Shown in pieces: positions 10,224 through 25,200 of a stretch of 64,000 nt of DNA; position 1 is the stretch's first letter; each line of letters begins with the position of its first letter. A program made the translations under genes and the position numbers. The stretch is from Luidia sarsii (taxonomy: Eukaryota; Echinodermata; Asteroidea; Paxillosida; Luidiidae), in contig OX465107.1 of the NCBI GenBank assembly GCA_949987565.1, forward strand, positions 25,097,727-25,161,726. Direction: 5' to 3'. The notes under the pieces are model-generated. The model was not told where the DNA came from. It did not search any database and worked only from the letters and a program-made list of their open reading frames with translations.

Positions 10224-13200
10224 GTGAGTGGAGGGTGTGGTTCGTTGCGGGAGGAACGGTATACTAAAGAGGGAAGATAGTGAAGCAGTAAAGATGGTCA
10301 GCACACTTGTAATGCATCCTGCACTTGGGCCTAATGCATACATGGCACCGCAGCTTCCCCTCGCTGACCGAACTCGCTGAATAAATTGGCAAGAGCTGGC
10401 AGTCAGGTATCAACGGCGCTATATCCCCCAAGGCATCTGCGTTCTTCGGGTCAATTGGAAGCAAACACCAAGTGTGCCAGCCATTAGGCTCTCTCAGTTT
10501 GTAGTGTTGTTTTTTCCTATCTTGGTCAAGTTTTTTTTTTCAGGAGAAATGAGGTTAATGATGAGCCGCATCTGCGGTGCGTGTTCATCTACAGTACGCA
10601 CCCGCCAGTCCGCCATGTCTTCTCCTAAAATGCCTGTTGGGTTATCATTGTACAAAGGCGGGCTTCCACCTATCAATGTACCTGTGCATTTTATACCTGT
10701 TCACCTACATAAACAAAGCATCATTATTAGGGTATTCCTTTCCACAAGCTAGGGGCGGAATGTCACACCACAGATACTATACTCAGAGTCTTGCACAGAG
10801 ACTGTCATTGGTCGCAGGAAGTAGGAAGTCTTGTTCCCCCACAAAGAAGGGAACTGTCATTGGAACCACCTGCATGTATCTCTCCCATCCAAAGGCTTAA
10901 ATGTCATCTGCAATTAGGAGAGTGCTGCGGCGCCGCTGAGAGGCGGGAGCGGTTTCCGAAACAAAGCAACAACCGGCTGTCCCTCCGCCCGCATTTTATA
11001 GACCCTAAGATGCCTATTCAGCTGCATTGCACCTGTCCGCACTGCACAGTGAATTGCCTGGTGACGGAGTTCACCAGGTCAGCGTGTCACTGTCCATGAT
11101 GTAGCTTTCGATCTCTCCACCCACTTCTTTCCCTCTCGTTCTCTTTCGCTCTTAAAAACGGGAAGAAAGCCAAACCACCAGCCCTTCTGACTGACATGGC
11201 TTCCCTCCTCCTCCACTCTCCCCACAATGTTATCTCCTCGCGTGATCTCAAACCGGGGTTTATCAGTGGGGCTGAAACTGGAACAGGTCCTGAGCTGGGC
11301 CAATTAGCTCATCCTGCCCCGCTTGGTGCAGGCAAACTCCAAGGAGGAAATTCAATTGCCTGTCCATATTTCGATTCATAGCGTTTTGACTGTTTGTACC
11401 GCAAGGGGAGGGGGGTACGCATATTTAATGTGATTTCCCCAGACCTGCTGACTCTTCTTGATACACACTCTAATATATAGTGAATAGAAGCAGACGTGAC
11501 CTTTGAAGTTGGTTTAAAAAAAAAAAATCGGAACATTCATGGAACTTCTCATGTTTGTTTTGGTTTTTCCTTACTCATAATCAGATCATTCATCGTAAAT
11601 GTCCCACCAAATTTCCCCATGCACGTGTGTTCAACTTCCTGACTCCATCTAGAATGCACATGCTACGTGTACAGTGTATCTCCTATAGTGTGTACAGTGG
11701 CTCTCTTCATGGGATGCAACACAGCCATGATGGAAAATCAGCAACACAATCAACGGTCTGTCATGGATTTTGTAAGAGGAGAAAAAAAATCATTTTGTTG
11801 TTGTCTCTCCATGGGATGGCATAATCTGAAAGGATTCCCTCCACAAAGGTTGCCATTTATCATGTTCAGTTTTTTGGGGTTCAGATTGGGGCAGTAACAG
11901 TGCATAAATACACAGGCACAACAGGGCTCTTGTGAGTTCCTATCCTCTCCATGCCACCCGCTCAGCAATGGAGCGTGATTAGGACTGAAGCCTAATATTG
12001 TGGACAAACTGAACGCTAATCGCTGGCTCATTAGGGGATCGACGCTGCTCTTCCGTTGAGGCGATTGTGGCAACGGGAGAGGGTCGCCCTTATAGGTTCT
12101 CGCTGCATTGCCTCTGCGGCAAAGGACAGGTGTTAATGATTGCAGCATGCTTGAAAATAGCAGAGCAATCAGCGCTGGCAATAACGTTCTGGGAAAAAGG
12201 TCTGATCATAAATTCAAGCTTCCTTTGACATGTAAGCCACCAAGATAACAATAATCGGATCCAATGTAGAACAGCAACACATCACCAAATCCTTTTATCA
12301 TACGTTACCTTAAACTGGAAAAAAGAGTGGAATCTACAGATACACCTGTGTGTCCTCCTTGTCCTTGCAGAGCTATGAATTTCAGTCAATTTGACAACCT
12401 GACACTGCTGTAGTTTATTGATAGCCTGAAGATACACACACACACAAATGAAGATCTGAACCTTGAGTGCTATTACGCTCTGCACGATGGAAGATATCAG
12501 AGTGGGTTTTTTGTCTTCTTAGTAACGGAGGTCTTGAAGAGGGATATGGAGTCTTGATTTCATCTTTGCTTTGATTGTGTGACATGTAATCTCCCATGGA
12601 TCTGAGTACTGGCTGGTGGTGGTGAGAGGAAACACTTACTGCATCATTCGTTCTGCCCTCGGACATTTTCCCCCATGTGTGAACACAGATCTCGCAAAAT
12701 CTTGACTGTTTTTTCCAGTGGCCACTAGAAGCGTTGCCAGTAGCCACTGCCTCAGTCAAGCCCTGCTTGCCCTACACATTGGAAACAGAACTACTGTAGT
12801 CACTATAGTCAGATGCAACAGAAGTTCAAAACTGAAAATGTACTTTACAGTGTGTAAGTGTCCACATGCATGTACATGTACATGTAAAACGTACAGTACA
12901 CTATTATCAAAGTGAAACTGAAATCTTAGTTCTGAAGATTTTCCCGACTGTCCTCAATTCAGTTTCCTTTTCATTTCCCTACAATTCAGTGGTGCTGTAG
13001 TAAATGTAGTCATGTGATTCTGAGAAGGATTGCACACATTGATGTAAATAACCTGTGAAATATTATTAGACGGGACCTGTACATGCATGCAGTATCTGTC
13101 AAGTTTCCAGCAATTTGTTTTTGTCGACAACTGTTGAGTGGAAAAGAGGCCTGGATAGAATAATTGGGATTGGTTCATTTTCATTTCCTTGTGGTATGAC

Positions 13201-16200
13201 CGGTACATTGTACCTTTGCTTGTCGTGCATAAACAAACCAAAATGGTGTCCAGTAACAGGACATGCGTAGCATGTACAATGTACAAAACATTTACTGCAA
13301 CTTATTCCCCATACTGATATCATAGGCTTAGAAGTACAGTACATGTACACATGTACAGTAAGATGGTGTACCATACATGTACTACATGTACATGTACATG
13401 TACCATGGCTTCTTGTTTAGAAGTATGACATATCCAATACGCTGGTAAAGTGTATAGTAATGTCTCAGAGAATTACGTACGAGATTAAAATGTACAGTGA
13501 CAGGGACACAGGGTACACTTGAATATATCTGCTTATCTGTCCATTTCATTTCACACACACATGTGTGTACATTGTGTACAATACTCAGAGCACCTTGTAC
13601 ATGTACACTGTAGCAGTACATCACATGTACATGTACATGTACATTACAGTATGCATGGTCAGACTAACCACAGCCAATGGTCAGATCCTAATTGGGAGAT
13701 GGACATGGGCTTGGATGACTCATTGGTTCCGGCCAAAGACGTCTTTGGCCAGAGAATCTTGACGATTGCCCTGGGTTTATGAAAGGTTGAACTTATCGGA
13801 ACTGATTCTGTAAAATTCTGTAAATTGTACATTCCGCACAATGTACTTACAGTACATAATGTAGTGTACAATTCTGGACCCCTTATAAATTATTGCCCTT
13901 AATTTAAAGGCTTGTTATGTTTTGTACAATACAATGTACTCTGCATGGTGCATGGCTATACATGTACAGTGTACGGTATGTGTACATGTACATTTACATG
14001 GCCAGAGAACTGGCACTGTATTTTAAAAGAAATAAAGATTTCCAATTTCCATACATGTACTGTACATGAACATACTGTACTTAGGCCTACATATCCAAAT
14101 ACTGTACGTGTGGGTATAGAAAAGTGCACTATCCGTACAGGAGAACTGAAATTGGCCAGTACATGTATTGTTATTAGCACTAATATTTGTATCGTACCGG
14201 TACAGTACTCTTTTTGCTTTGGCATACACTGTATTGATATAAGCCTGGTCTTGCAAAATATTACACTTGTACATGCCCCATCCTGGTGTTTAATTAATTG
14301 CACAGGTGTTAGGCAGGTACACATAGTCAGGTACATGTGCTGTTGACTGTCACAGTGCATACAGTGGTCACTCTTCTAATGGTCACTTCCATCTGTCCAC
14401 TCTCCACTGGATGACTCATCAAAGCTACTGGTACAATACCAGTAATTTTCTGCCTGCACAAATTAATGTCCATGTAGCTGAATGGATTGAATCTTAGAGC
14501 AAGGACTTATGTGGTTAAAGTTATGGCTGAATCATTATAGGCCTACAGTACTGTACATGTAGGCCCTAGTACATGTAGCCCTACATGTATTTTATTTCTG
14601 CCCGGGCTCAAAACCTTATGCCCTTTGCATGTTTTCGGTGGTTTTTTTTACATACATTTGTACATTTTCATTTTCAGGCTTTAAGGAAGGTCCTGGCAGG
14701 ATTGAAACATCAGGCTGTCCTAATTTAAATGAGATTTGCCATTTGTGGAGTTTAGTCAGCAGTTTGCAACACTTTTTTGTTCACATACTGTACACTGTAC
14801 ACATTTACACGTGTAGATGATACATGTAGTTTTCATTATGGCACAGGTATTGTCCTACATGATGTGACCATTCCGTACTTGTACTGTGCATTTTTCTTCA
14901 ATGTACCGGTACATGTACAATGTACATGTACTTAATACAATGTAGCATCTTTTTAAAACATTCACTTGAACAGGTGTGCATTTTTATAACAGGTACATGT
15001 ACACAATACATATATGGTACTGTACATGTACATGTACACATGGAAGCTGTAGTCTACAAACATTTTGGGCAGATTAAAGATTATTATTATTTTTTTATAT
15101 TTTTTTTAGTATCATTCATGATTTGTCATGTTTGCCTTGCATAGCCTACCCAACTGTAGACGTACAGGTACATGTACAGTGTACACCCCCAGGTGTTACG
15201 GGACCAATAATTAATTTGATAAATGAGCAATTTGCAAACGAAGCTCTCCGTTTGCATAGGGAATCGCGCATAAACGCGCACACAAGCCAAAGCCAGTGCG
15301 CAGTTGGACATTGTACACCGTGACCGTATACATACATACAGTACCAAGGCCTGTGTAGCAACAGCAGTGTACAGATAGGGGAAGGAGGGGGGGGGGGCGG
15401 CTATGTGTTCAGTGCACGTACGGTGTGTAGCCCAATGCCAAAGCAGCCTTTCTATCCTGGTTGCCCGGCCAGCCTGACACTGCGCCAAGCGATGACTCAT
15501 CCGAGAGCTCTTTTATAAAAAAATATATTTATTTTTTTTTTTTTTTTTGCGGGGACTGATTGGAACATCGTACAACAATCGCTGGGGGCCCTGCAGCCCT
15601 TTCCCGCCCTAGGGGTTCTCCACTCATTACGTTGTCTCTCCAGCCCGTTGCTCTCCCCTCCTCTCTTGTCAATCACTCAGCCCAGAAAATTGTCCAGAAA
15701 AGAAAGGAAAAGAAAAGAAATGAAAATAAATAGATTCTGTAGAGCCCTGCCTCATCTTCCAAATCACAAGCGACAATGTGTAACCTCTCTAATGAATTGG
15801 ATTGAAGGGAGAAAAAAGAAGCTTACGGACAAGGTTTGCTGCAGGGCTGTGGCCAGCCCACAGAAAATTAACCATTTCCATGTTGTACACGATGCACTGT
15901 ACAGTATGCAGTGATTTGTTTTCTCTCTCCCCCAGCACAGAACAGTAGATTGGAAACCAAGGAATTTGGAACTCACTTTGAATTTGGATTCACAGGTTAT
16001 TTTAGAGGCCACTCAAAATTTGTAATGCTTTTAAATTTCGCCTTTTTTTCCAACATTTGTTTGACCGACCCACCCAACCCTAATTTTGATTAAAAAACAT
16101 TTTTTTGTTCTCTAGCAAATTGTACAGTATACATTTGATATGAATTCAAATACATGTACATTGTACAAATCTATAAAAATGTAACACAGTATGACAAGAT

Positions 16201-19200
16201 GATGGCTGCTATTGAAGTATTGATTATGCATGGTGAAAGATACATACAAAGTACCCTGTACATGTACATGTACTGATGGTCTCGGCCCTTTTTTTGAAAG
16301 CTGGCGTGGCGCGCACGATATATGTAAAAAGGCAAGGCAGAAAGCTTTTTGTCCAGATTTTAATTTGGAAAGTGAATAAATTTAGATTTTCAATTTATTT
16401 CCTTGACCCACCCACCCACTATTTCGAAAAAATAAGTTGAAATTCAAAAATATTGAAAATACATTTTTGTAAGTGGTCCCTATGATGGCACAAGTTTCAA
16501 TAGAAAGTGAAAGAAAATTTGGAGGAAACTGGGAAATACCTGGTAATAAGTGGCACTGTTTTTACTCTCTATCAAGAACAAGGCCTTTGTGTTCTCTGTT
16601 ATAAAGCGCTGCATGTAGGTACACGTATGTTTGACTATGGTATGACTCATAATTCCGCATGAATAGCCATCTAATTGTTTGTTCATTCAATCATGACCTT
16701 TCTCTACTAATAATAAAATTGTTGTGATAAACAGCTTCCAGCCTCCAGGCTTGATCATACAGTACTGTTTACAGTACTGTACCACATGTATACATGTGCA
16801 TTGTGCATGATCATATTCATATACATACATATACTCACCCAACCACAATAGTATTGTATTGATGACCTTCAACATGAGTTCTCTGTTGTTTACACGATGT
16901 GGGTGGTAGGAGGGAAAATTGACAAATTTCAACCAATGTGCAATGTACATTATCTACAATGCATTTACAGTACAATAATTCCAACATCATACTCCAGACA
17001 CTACACATGCCACTATAGTGGGCCTTTCTACTATCAGCTCCTTGCACTCCTCAGCGAGGGCGCTCTCCCTTTTCATTGGCCCCCTTCATGTAACAATATA
17101 TTTGGCAAGGTTACAGTGCCTAGTGATTTTGTTTCCCCTATACCTGCATGTAGTATACATACATGTACCCCACATCACTACATGTATTGTACATTGTGTA
17201 CATGTACCGGTACATATCGGGTACAGTACATGTGCCATGTGCAGATGATGTACAGTTTCACATGCACATGTGTATACAGTGTACACATGTATACTTGTAC
17301 ACTGTATAAGACCGGTACACTGAACAGTGCACTGTCACAATTGTCTGTGAACATGTTCCTGCATGTTTATACCAAGTGTAAGATAACATAATACATGTAG
17401 CTTATGGCCTTCATTGGTTGTCAACAGTTGACATTGTTGTCAAATGATTGCCTCATATGCACACTGTACAGCACATTACTAGTACAGTAAGCATCCCCCA
17501 GCAAATCAAGTTTCATCCAGAACTGTGAACTTTGCCCGTGCTTTGCTCAGACTTCACAACCTCACAGCTTGTACCATGTACATGTACATTGACAAGAACA
17601 TTGGATTCATCAAGCACACGTCCACTGCAAACTGTAAACAAATTGAGACAAGAAGAAAAAAGCATTCCTAGGCTCACTGCAATTAATGATGTTGACAGGC
17701 ATTTGTGCATTTGATTTGGAGGAGGCAATGAAATCTTAGCCTCATCTTGGTGTATCAAGTGCTTGCTGCCTGTTTATTTTTGCAGATCCATATTTAGCCG
17801 TGTCACAGAGATGTGCAATGGCATGCACGACACATGGACTGTCCACTGCAAGCACACTTAAAATTCAATGCATTTCATGCATCGGACATGTCCATAGTCC
17901 GTACACTGTGTCTAGATTGGTGGTAATATGCAGAAACAGTTAAGCAGCCAATATGGCCGACTTGTGGTTGGGGTCTCTTGCCAAGCACTTGTCAAACCTT
18001 TTTTTCCCCTCCTGGTACAGTTCCAGACCGCCAAACAATGGCATGACATCATCTCATAGTCACTTTGATGGTGTTTTCCAAGGTGTAGGTCTTTGGCACA
18101 GTTACAATATTGTGTGCATGTCTACTGCCTTTATTGGGCACTTGGCCAAATGGATTGTTGTGTGGCCGAGAGCTTGACAAATGTCTGTGCTGGGGAGTTG
18201 GGTTGTCTTGTTCAGGCTGCTGGTACCAGCAGGGCAGCTGCTTCTGTGATTTCAGGTTGTCTGATAGTGATACATGTACCGGTACATGGTTTCAGTGACC
18301 TTTGACATCCTGGCCAATGAGGCCACTGTTCAAGACAAACCCTGGCACCGGTCAAAGCACTGAGCATTCAGTGTTTATCACGTCGAGTAAGGGCAAAACC
18401 TCTTTGAATTACATTCTCCTCGACGCAAACATCATGTTATATCTATGAAGACAAACCCTGGTAGTACATTTTCTTATGCTTGTTATCACTAGTCCCTCTA
18501 TTATTGTGACTTCTGAAAGTGTTATTGAATCATAGAAAAAAATGGAAATTCTAGAAAATGCTAGATAGGATATTCAGTCCTATTTTCTACGAAACAGACT
18601 TTTTGTGCACAGGTGATACTGATATTAACCCCCCCCCCCAAAAAAAAAAAAAATCTCCTTCCAGTGTTGTTGGAGCCCAGTTGGTTACAGATTTCCCAGG
18701 TATTTGGTTTACCCATTGCAGTTGGGCAGCATACCATTGCTGGCCATGCAATAACACGCAACAATTTGGAATATGTCCAGTTAGAAAAACACCGGGAAGT
18801 TGACTGCACACAGAGCCTGAAATTACAGTACGATGACATCATAGGAAAAAACAATTGGGTTTATTTTCACATTCACAGTTCACATTTCACCCGCAGTCAG
18901 TTACATGTACAGTACTGTATGTGGGCTATACAGTGTATTGTGTTTACAGTATACCCCATCCTACATGTACAGTACATTGTCTTTAGAGTAGGGATCCAAT
19001 CAGTATGCAGTATCCCATAGATGCTGGAATACCACCCCCCATGGCTGCAGTGGAGCGTCTCAGGGACTGAGTATTTGCATCTCATGCATATTTATTAGAT
19101 CAGCCGTGCCAGCCATTGGTGAATAGTTTACACAGTGACAGAGCTGCCAGCTCACACTCATATCAATCACTGTATAGTGAGCTGTAGGCCCCGCCTTCCC

Positions 19201-22200
19201 TATCCCTGGGAGATTATTTGGCAACACTGTGACCTTGAGCCTGTGTCTGAATCTATTGGCTACGGCTTCAAATTACATGTACATGTACACGTACAGTACA
19301 CAATGTACATGTACACTCGAGACCATGAAACTGAAAGCCACTGGCTGGCAACTGCTTGCAATTTCCCATTTGTTGTCGATAAGTCATTTAACCAACCATC
19401 GCGTGTGATTTCAGACAGCCTACATGTTCAGTAAGTATGTAGGCTCCATATAAAAGAGTCACCAACCATTTTCCCAGCCATTACTGGAGGCCTGTTACTG
19501 TTAGTCAAACTTTGGTCAAATGTTGCTCAGAATCAGAACAACTGCTTGTAACAAAAGGTCATTTTATCAGTGCTGACTGCCCAGCCTGATCCAGCAAACC
19601 TCATTGCTAATTCTGGGAATTGGGGATCCACAAAACTCCTATTGATATTTTCTTCTTCTGTTTTTCCAACACATTGTATCCTACATACATGTACATTGTA
19701 GATATGTCTGCAATGCAGGCACATTGTCCTGCACTAACGCCCACAGTATATTGTACAAATGTAGGTAGTCTGTCCCTGTGGTGCCATACACTGTGGCTGC
19801 CCATTGTGCACGGGACCATGATGGGACTGACCGTTGCTGAGTGGTGAATCATTGTCAGTCCGTGTGGGGGCTGACAGCAATGATGTCCTTGCTGATTGAC
19901 TCCCCCAAATTCCAAGAAACCTGCACTGTATTCATGTACATGTTCACTTGTATACTTCCCCATGTGGTCATGTTACAGTATACATGTATAGCACATTGTT
20001 TGCATCATGTGACTTTGACACAGTGGGGGGGGGGGATCTCAATTACAATGTACAGTACATTGTATACTGTAAGCAAGTTATGTGCTTTGTACATACATAC
20101 TGTGTGAATGTTACTTGTACTAAGTACTAGAATTTGAAAAATGTACACGTAACACAACAAGTGTTGCTTACAAAGGACCCTCTATCTTTTCTTCCTCTGT
20201 TCTTGGAGTGGGTGTATATTTCATTTGTTTCCTAAAGGGAAGTGGCCACAAGATCGATTCTGAATTACACATGTACTGGTGTACTGTATACACAGTACAC
20301 TATACATTGTATACAGTACATGTACATGTACGTACCACAGTACATGTATGTGGAAAACATGTAAATGTACATGTAAATGGCTGAAAACCAATGCAAGCGG
20401 GTAACACACAAGCTGAGAAAAATAGAGTGATCCTTGCAGGACCTTGCAGGTCAAGGAATGGTTCTTCTTCCAATATCAAAACATCAGGAGCTCTACATAT
20501 TTTTTAGATACCCTAGTACTCCTACACACAAAATCACATTGCAGACGTTTCTGCATCCCTCCCCCCTCCCCACCACTGTATCTTTGCAAGTTGCCATCAC
20601 GGAGCACATGGCGTTGTTCACCTGCTTTGGTTTGTTATGTCATCCCAGTCATGCCGATGATTAATAGCACCGCTAAACCATGGACAGCGTCGCTGCCAAT
20701 CAGGGGAAGCCGCCGCTGATCTCTGCTCTGTGGATCCCCCGCCCCTCCAACCCCACTTGCGCATGGTTTCCAACCAACCCTCAGACCCCTGCCCTGCAAC
20801 ATGCACGCAGTACATGTACCTGTAGTTTGTCCGTGGTGCCCGGCCCAAATTGAAACCAACAAGTCACTGACATTTGTCATTTTCTGTTAGGTCATAGTTG
20901 ACTCACTGGCTGACATCAACCCCCCACACCACCCGCAGCACCCAGTCCTCTTTTTTTATTGACTCCCCAGGCTCACTGTTCACCCAAGCGGTCGAGCGCA
21001 TAATCACGCTTTGTTCGAAAATTGTCGGGAGAGAAACTTGCACTTGACATTGAATCATCGTTGCTATTGTTGAAACTATGAATGAAATGGAAAGGTCAGC
21101 CAGAACCATTCCTCATGGACAGGGTCGCTTATGCAGCCTGAGAAAGAACACACATGTGAGTCAGTGCTGTCAACTTCTTTCTCAGATTCTCTCAAATTCT
21201 TGGCCAAGGTTTCACAATTTCTGCATGCATTTCATATTAGTACTGTACATTCTACACACAGTATTGTACAGTTCAGCATGTGCATGCATGTACATGTATA
21301 CAACGTACGCGTGTACATGTACAAATGTACATGTGTACACACAGTATTGTACTTCTACTATAAACTGCTTAACCTTGAGATTTGCCGCCCTGGATTAAGC
21401 ATTTCTTACCCCAGGGTTCGTTAATCTTGAGTTCTATTCCTATCTGTCGCATCTACATGTACCTGGAGTTTTGCTAAACCCGGGGCAAGGAAGATTCCAC
21501 TCATTTCAGCCGTTAACCCTGAGATGTCCATCCTTAACCCTGGTCGTGAGCAGGGTTAACGAGCCCAGGGGTAACACGAAACAGCCGATTTCTTTTGTCT
21601 AAACCCGGGGCAGGAAAAGTGTAGTAGGAAAACTGGCAACCATTTCCAACCTGGGGTATCTCGAGGTTGAGGCTTGCCGTTACCCCCGAGATAACCCAGA
21701 GATTTCATAGTGGGAAAGAGGTACATGTACATGTACCTGTACCTGTACACTGTAACGGTATACAGTACTTCTATAGGTGCATACATGTACATGTACCTTT
21801 GTAATTTTGGGTTTCCTCTCCTCCCCGATGAATCAAACAGAATCATTTTTTTCTTTCTTTTGAGTGGCCAACATGCATGCTGAACAGTTTGGCTGCCTGA
21901 TCCATCAAGGTGTGACTGAAACCTGCATGTGTTTGGGTGCCATCCTGGACAGCCCTGATTGAACAGGGCAGGGCTTAATCACTCAGTGGCAGTTACATGA
22001 GCAGGCTTTTGTCGGCTGAATGTAACACGAAGTCAACTGACTAATGCGTGCATGTCAACGTACATGTGTGCACGTAGAACAGGTTCCTCCACCTGCAACC
22101 ATTTCTGTACAACATGCACCTGTACATGTACGTGTAATACTGCACTGCATTGCATGGACCTGTTGCCTGTTGGAGAAGGCCTACAATAATTGTAATGTAC

Positions 22201-25200
22201 ATGTACAGTACATGTACATGTACCGGTACATGTACATGTACTGTACAGTACATTGTACAATGTACATGTACCGGTACATGTACATTTGTGTACATGTACA
22301 CGGGTACGTGTGCTGGATACTCCTTAGTACACATGTACCGGGGTACCTTACTGATGTAGCTGTGACAGTATTTTGGTTTTAAAATTCACTTACATACATG
22401 TACACATGCATGTACATGTACACCGGTACATGTACATGTACACAACTGTACATGTACATGTACACTGTGTACATGTACATGTAGCTGTACACTGTACTTT
22501 ATGTGTGTAAATGTACATTTAAAGCACTGTAAACTAAAATCAACTGCAATATCAACTAGTGTACTTTATATGTCTGAGTAAAAAAAAATCCCATTTGGTT
22601 TTACTCAGTCATGGAAAAACATGTACATGTACAATGTATACAGCATTACAGGTCGTGCTTCATACTGTACAGCATGTTCAAAATTTCAAAAAGCTGCGTA
22701 TTCTAAAAAAGAGGAGAAAAGTCACCAAATCGTCATCTTAGGGGACCAGTCTGGTTTGATTGGCCATTCTCTACAGGGAACCCAGGAAAATCCCCAGGTC
22801 TTGGGGAGTGAAAGGAGAAGGGGGGGGGGGCGCAAGGACTCAGAGTCACAAGACAATGCTCGCTGAGGGATCCAGTTACTTGGCTGGGGACATTCAATTG
22901 CCCATGATTCATTGTTCAACTTTGAACAAGGGGAGAGAAAAAAAAAGAAAGAAAGAAAGAAACGAAACAATGGGCCCAGATTGTGTCCTGTCATGGCAGC
23001 TGGGACTCTCCTTCCCTAGGTGCTGCAAAGCCCAGTCGGTGTAGTTTGTTATTTGCGTACATGTCGGTTTTCATTGTGGCATCTAGACAGTTTTAGGGTT
23101 GTGGCACATGGTCTGGTCTGATGGTCTGTGTTATCTCTATGAAGGACTGACTGCATGGGCAACCAGAACTTTGGGATGCACTCTAAGGGGCTGGAGTTAC
23201 AAGGAAATAAGCATTAGCCCCAGGTGTCCAGTTTCTCAGAGTACATCAGAGTACAGTGTACATGTACATCTACATGTACATGTACACTGTAGATGTACGT
23301 ACATGTTGTACAATGTACATGTTCATGTACATGTACATGTACATGTTGTACATGTTCATGTACATGTACATGTACATACATGTATGTACATGAACATGTT
23401 CATGTACATGTTCATGTACATGTACAGTGGTTGTTGGTTTTTCTGTTTCTAGATAATAATTGTATAAATTTACATCTACATGTATCTACATGTACATGTA
23501 CATGTATCATGAGGAAATGTACAGTAGATTCAGAGCCTTTAAATGAAATTACTCTGGTAATTTTTGTTCTTGTTTGATGACAAGAGATGACAATTACAAG
23601 CCAATGCCAGTCTTTGTGATATATGGTACAGTGTGTACATGTACGTATACATGTACATGTACATTGTACAGTACGTACATGTACATGTACATTGTACAGT
23701 ATGTACTGTATGTGCAGTTGTGCACATGTACTGTACATGTACATGTACATGTATGTACAGTACATTGTGTATGTACAGTACAGGTACATGTACATGTATA
23801 CATTTACATTGTATGAGTATGATACTACATACATACATGTACATGTACAATGTACATGTACTGTATAGTGTACATGTGTACATGTACAGTATATGTACAC
23901 ACATGTACATGTACCTGGTATGTGAAAAGAATCTGTCCTCAATTCCTGTGCGATTCATCACTCTCCGCCCTTGAAATGAAAGAATCAGTGATTGTACATA
24001 CACATGTACTGCCTGCAGTGCCAGCACTCCAGCAGTGTGTTTGTAAACATTTCCTATCACTGAATGGAATGTGTTTGATGTATGTGCATATTTCACATCT
24101 GTAAATACTTCTCAGTGTCTGACTGCAGATCATCAGCCTCGCCTAGGAATCTGAACTTTATCACTCTGCAGTTGACCATCCACTGACCCAGTGACTCATT
24201 TGACAGTGATCCAGAAAACCCATCCCTCTAGCCTAGCCTTTCTATCCCCCCCCCCCCCTCTCTCTCTCTCTCCCTCTCACAACCCCAAGCCTGCCGTAAA
24301 AAGCCAGTTCTCCAGCCCAGATATGTCATGTGTGTTGCAGGCTCTGTCTGTCGGTGTCATCACCAAAACCAGCCGAATCACTGAGGGTGACAAGTCAGAT
24401 TTACATGTACTGTACCTATTTGCTCTACCTCTAACAATCCCGTGGCTCTTTGGTCTTTAAAAGATGCTGACCTGTCAGTCCTGCTTTCCACAGTTGCCAT
24501 CCAACAGACTATGTATGCATTATGCAGTGCCCTTGGACTGCTGTAATTGTGAATGGGAACTTTCTTGGCTGAGGTAAAGACAGTGGCTTGTTGAAAAAAA
24601 GATGGATAGAGCTCTCAAAGTCCACTGTCAGTTTGCCAAGGTTGTTTTGTGCATGTAAATGTACATTGTACATGTACTGTAGAGCCAGCTCACCACTCAG
24701 TTATCATTGACTGATTAGGGTTTTCTTTGTCCACAAATTTACAGATGTACGTACATGTATATTCATAACAGTCCCATTGTCATTAATTGGGCTTTTGTTT
24801 TTTGCGCTTGTGTATTGCGTGTGGAAATGATTCATCAGAAGCTGGTACTGGCAGTGGCAAGGGTCTTTTCGGCTTCTTGCTTTCTCTCTCTCTCCCTCCC
24901 TCTCTCCTTTTTTTCCCTGTGACAGAAGACTGACTCCACCAGTCCTCATGTCAATCAGCCCCAGACAGCCTCAAGACAAGCAGAGAACAATTGACCCGGC
25001 CGTGAGTTATCACTTTGCAAAATGACAATGCCTTTTTGCCTATGCCCAGGAGAAATTAAGGCTGCACTTTTTGCAGTGGGTCAAGTTGGGGCTTTGCTGA
25101 CTACAGCCAGCCGCCCCGCTAACCCCCTCCCACTTACTCCCTCCCCCCTACCCTCTCTCCTCTTCTCCCGACAATCATCAATCGTTGACAGAAACCTGAA

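Noticed and set aside
23412..24096. 176- and 185-residue Tyr/Met/His-rich open frames
   Set aside because: They are translations of TACATG arrays; six-base periodicity without stops explains them.
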